From: Alteromonas sp. M12
Lineage (GTDB): Bacteria > Pseudomonadota > Gammaproteobacteria > Enterobacterales > Alteromonadaceae
Length of the DNA stretch: 64,000 bases
Direction: 5' to 3'
NCBI RefSeq assembly: GCF_037478005.1
Contig: NZ_CP144164.1
Span: 1,488,001 to 1,552,000, forward strand
Shown here: positions 63,816 through 64,000 of the stretch, one piece after another
Numbering within the stretch: position 1 is the first letter of the stretch
How the letters are laid out: each line of letters starts with the position of its first letter
The notes under the pieces: generated by a model
Told to the model about the DNA's origin: nothing
Databases searched by the model: none
What the model saw: the letters and a program-made list of their open reading frames with translations, nothing else
Position numbers and translations under genes: made by a program

Positions 63816-64000
63816 CTACTCAATTTTATCCTTAAACTCACACAAATCTTCAATAACACACGCGCCACAGCGAGGTTTGCGGGCCACACAGATGTATCTG
63901 CCATGTAAGATTAGCCAGTGGTGTACGTCCACTTTAAATTCAGCGGGCACCACTTTAAGCAGTTTTTGTTCGACCTCATCGACGTTTTTGCCCATGGCCA
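63816..64000 (-). CDS. nth: endonuclease III 3' end (copy 3), continues beyond window
   Basis: The last 60 or so codons of an endonuclease III: AMGKNVDEVEQKLLKVV, HHWLILHGRY, four iron-sulphur cysteines (C-x6-C-x2-C-x5-C) and the end EFKDKIE. No disruption is visible. The gene runs off the window edge, so whether it is the intact chromosomal nth or a further fragment cannot be decided here. Its tail is closest to the family consensus of the three copies. Confidence 0.88.
   Translation of the reverse strand, partial: AMGKNVDEVEQKLLKVVPAEFKVDVHHWLILHGRYICVARKPRCGACVIEDLCEFKDKIE

Noticed and set aside
63644..63835. 63-codon open frame between the DUF4105 gene and nth copy 3
   Set aside because: It overlaps the nth 3' end on the other strand, has no ribosome-binding site and an unremarkable basic composition.

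Overview
The window reads as chromosomal DNA of a marine gammaproteobacterium of the Alteromonadales, most like Paraglaciecola, Glaciecola or Alteromonas. This rests on protein character, on gene neighbourhoods shared with Escherichia and Vibrio (smrB/prmB-aroC, epmC-yfcL, mnmC/fabB, pdxB-asd-fimV-truA-accD-folC-dedD-cvpA-purF, rnt/motY), and on a sodium-type flagellar motor protein (MotY). No rRNA, tRNA, CRISPR array, integrase or intact insertion sequence was recognised. The genus is an inference.

Layout. 0-5.4 kb: M16 metalloprotease lipoprotein, gshA preceded by a possible 30-residue leader ORF, and an SLT-like lipoprotein. 5.4-9.4 kb: truncated nucleotide-sugar dehydrogenase, a 40-residue membrane protein behind a good FNR-type promoter, smrB, and prmB-aroC. 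9.4-16.9 kb: MFS transporter, an unknown secreted protein, a leftward operon (CBM9-like, FFLEELY-type, thioesterase, aspartic protease), then rightward epmC, an ATP-NAD kinase-like gene and yfcL. 17-19.3 kb: three tandem FlgO-like lipoproteins behind a sigma-54-type promoter and a long inverted repeat. 19.3-26.5 kb: mnmC, fabB, a Crp/Fnr regulator, a class II aldolase, a 60-bp direct repeat, an FKBP isomerase and an M20 peptidase.

26.7-32.1 kb is the first accessory-looking segment. It holds a 1332-residue DUF4157 (eCIS-core type) protein with a C-terminal pentapeptide-repeat tail, a decayed M20 peptidase fragment, and a PEP-CTERM-like protein whose natural start appears frameshifted. 32.4-45.5 kb is the conserved pdxB-to-purF block, interrupted by one inverted DUF6090-like gene. 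45.6-52.5 kb: rnt, motY behind a sigma-28-type promoter, glpQ, a LysR regulator divergent from two MFS transporters, and a redoxin.

52.6-64 kb: M28 peptidase, a sigma-54-type promoter driving two small unknown genes, a serine hydrolase, a divergent MFS/LysR pair with an operator-like site, and then three copies of the 3' end of nth (endonuclease III), all on the minus strand. The copies bracket a small DKVTLS-motif gene and a DUF3015/DUF4105 operon. This looks like repeated integration into nth and is the most unusual structural feature here. Three separate GG-N10-GC promoters precede the FlgO cluster and both DKVTLS-motif genes, which suggests a flagellar or RpoN-linked set that includes uncharacterised proteins.
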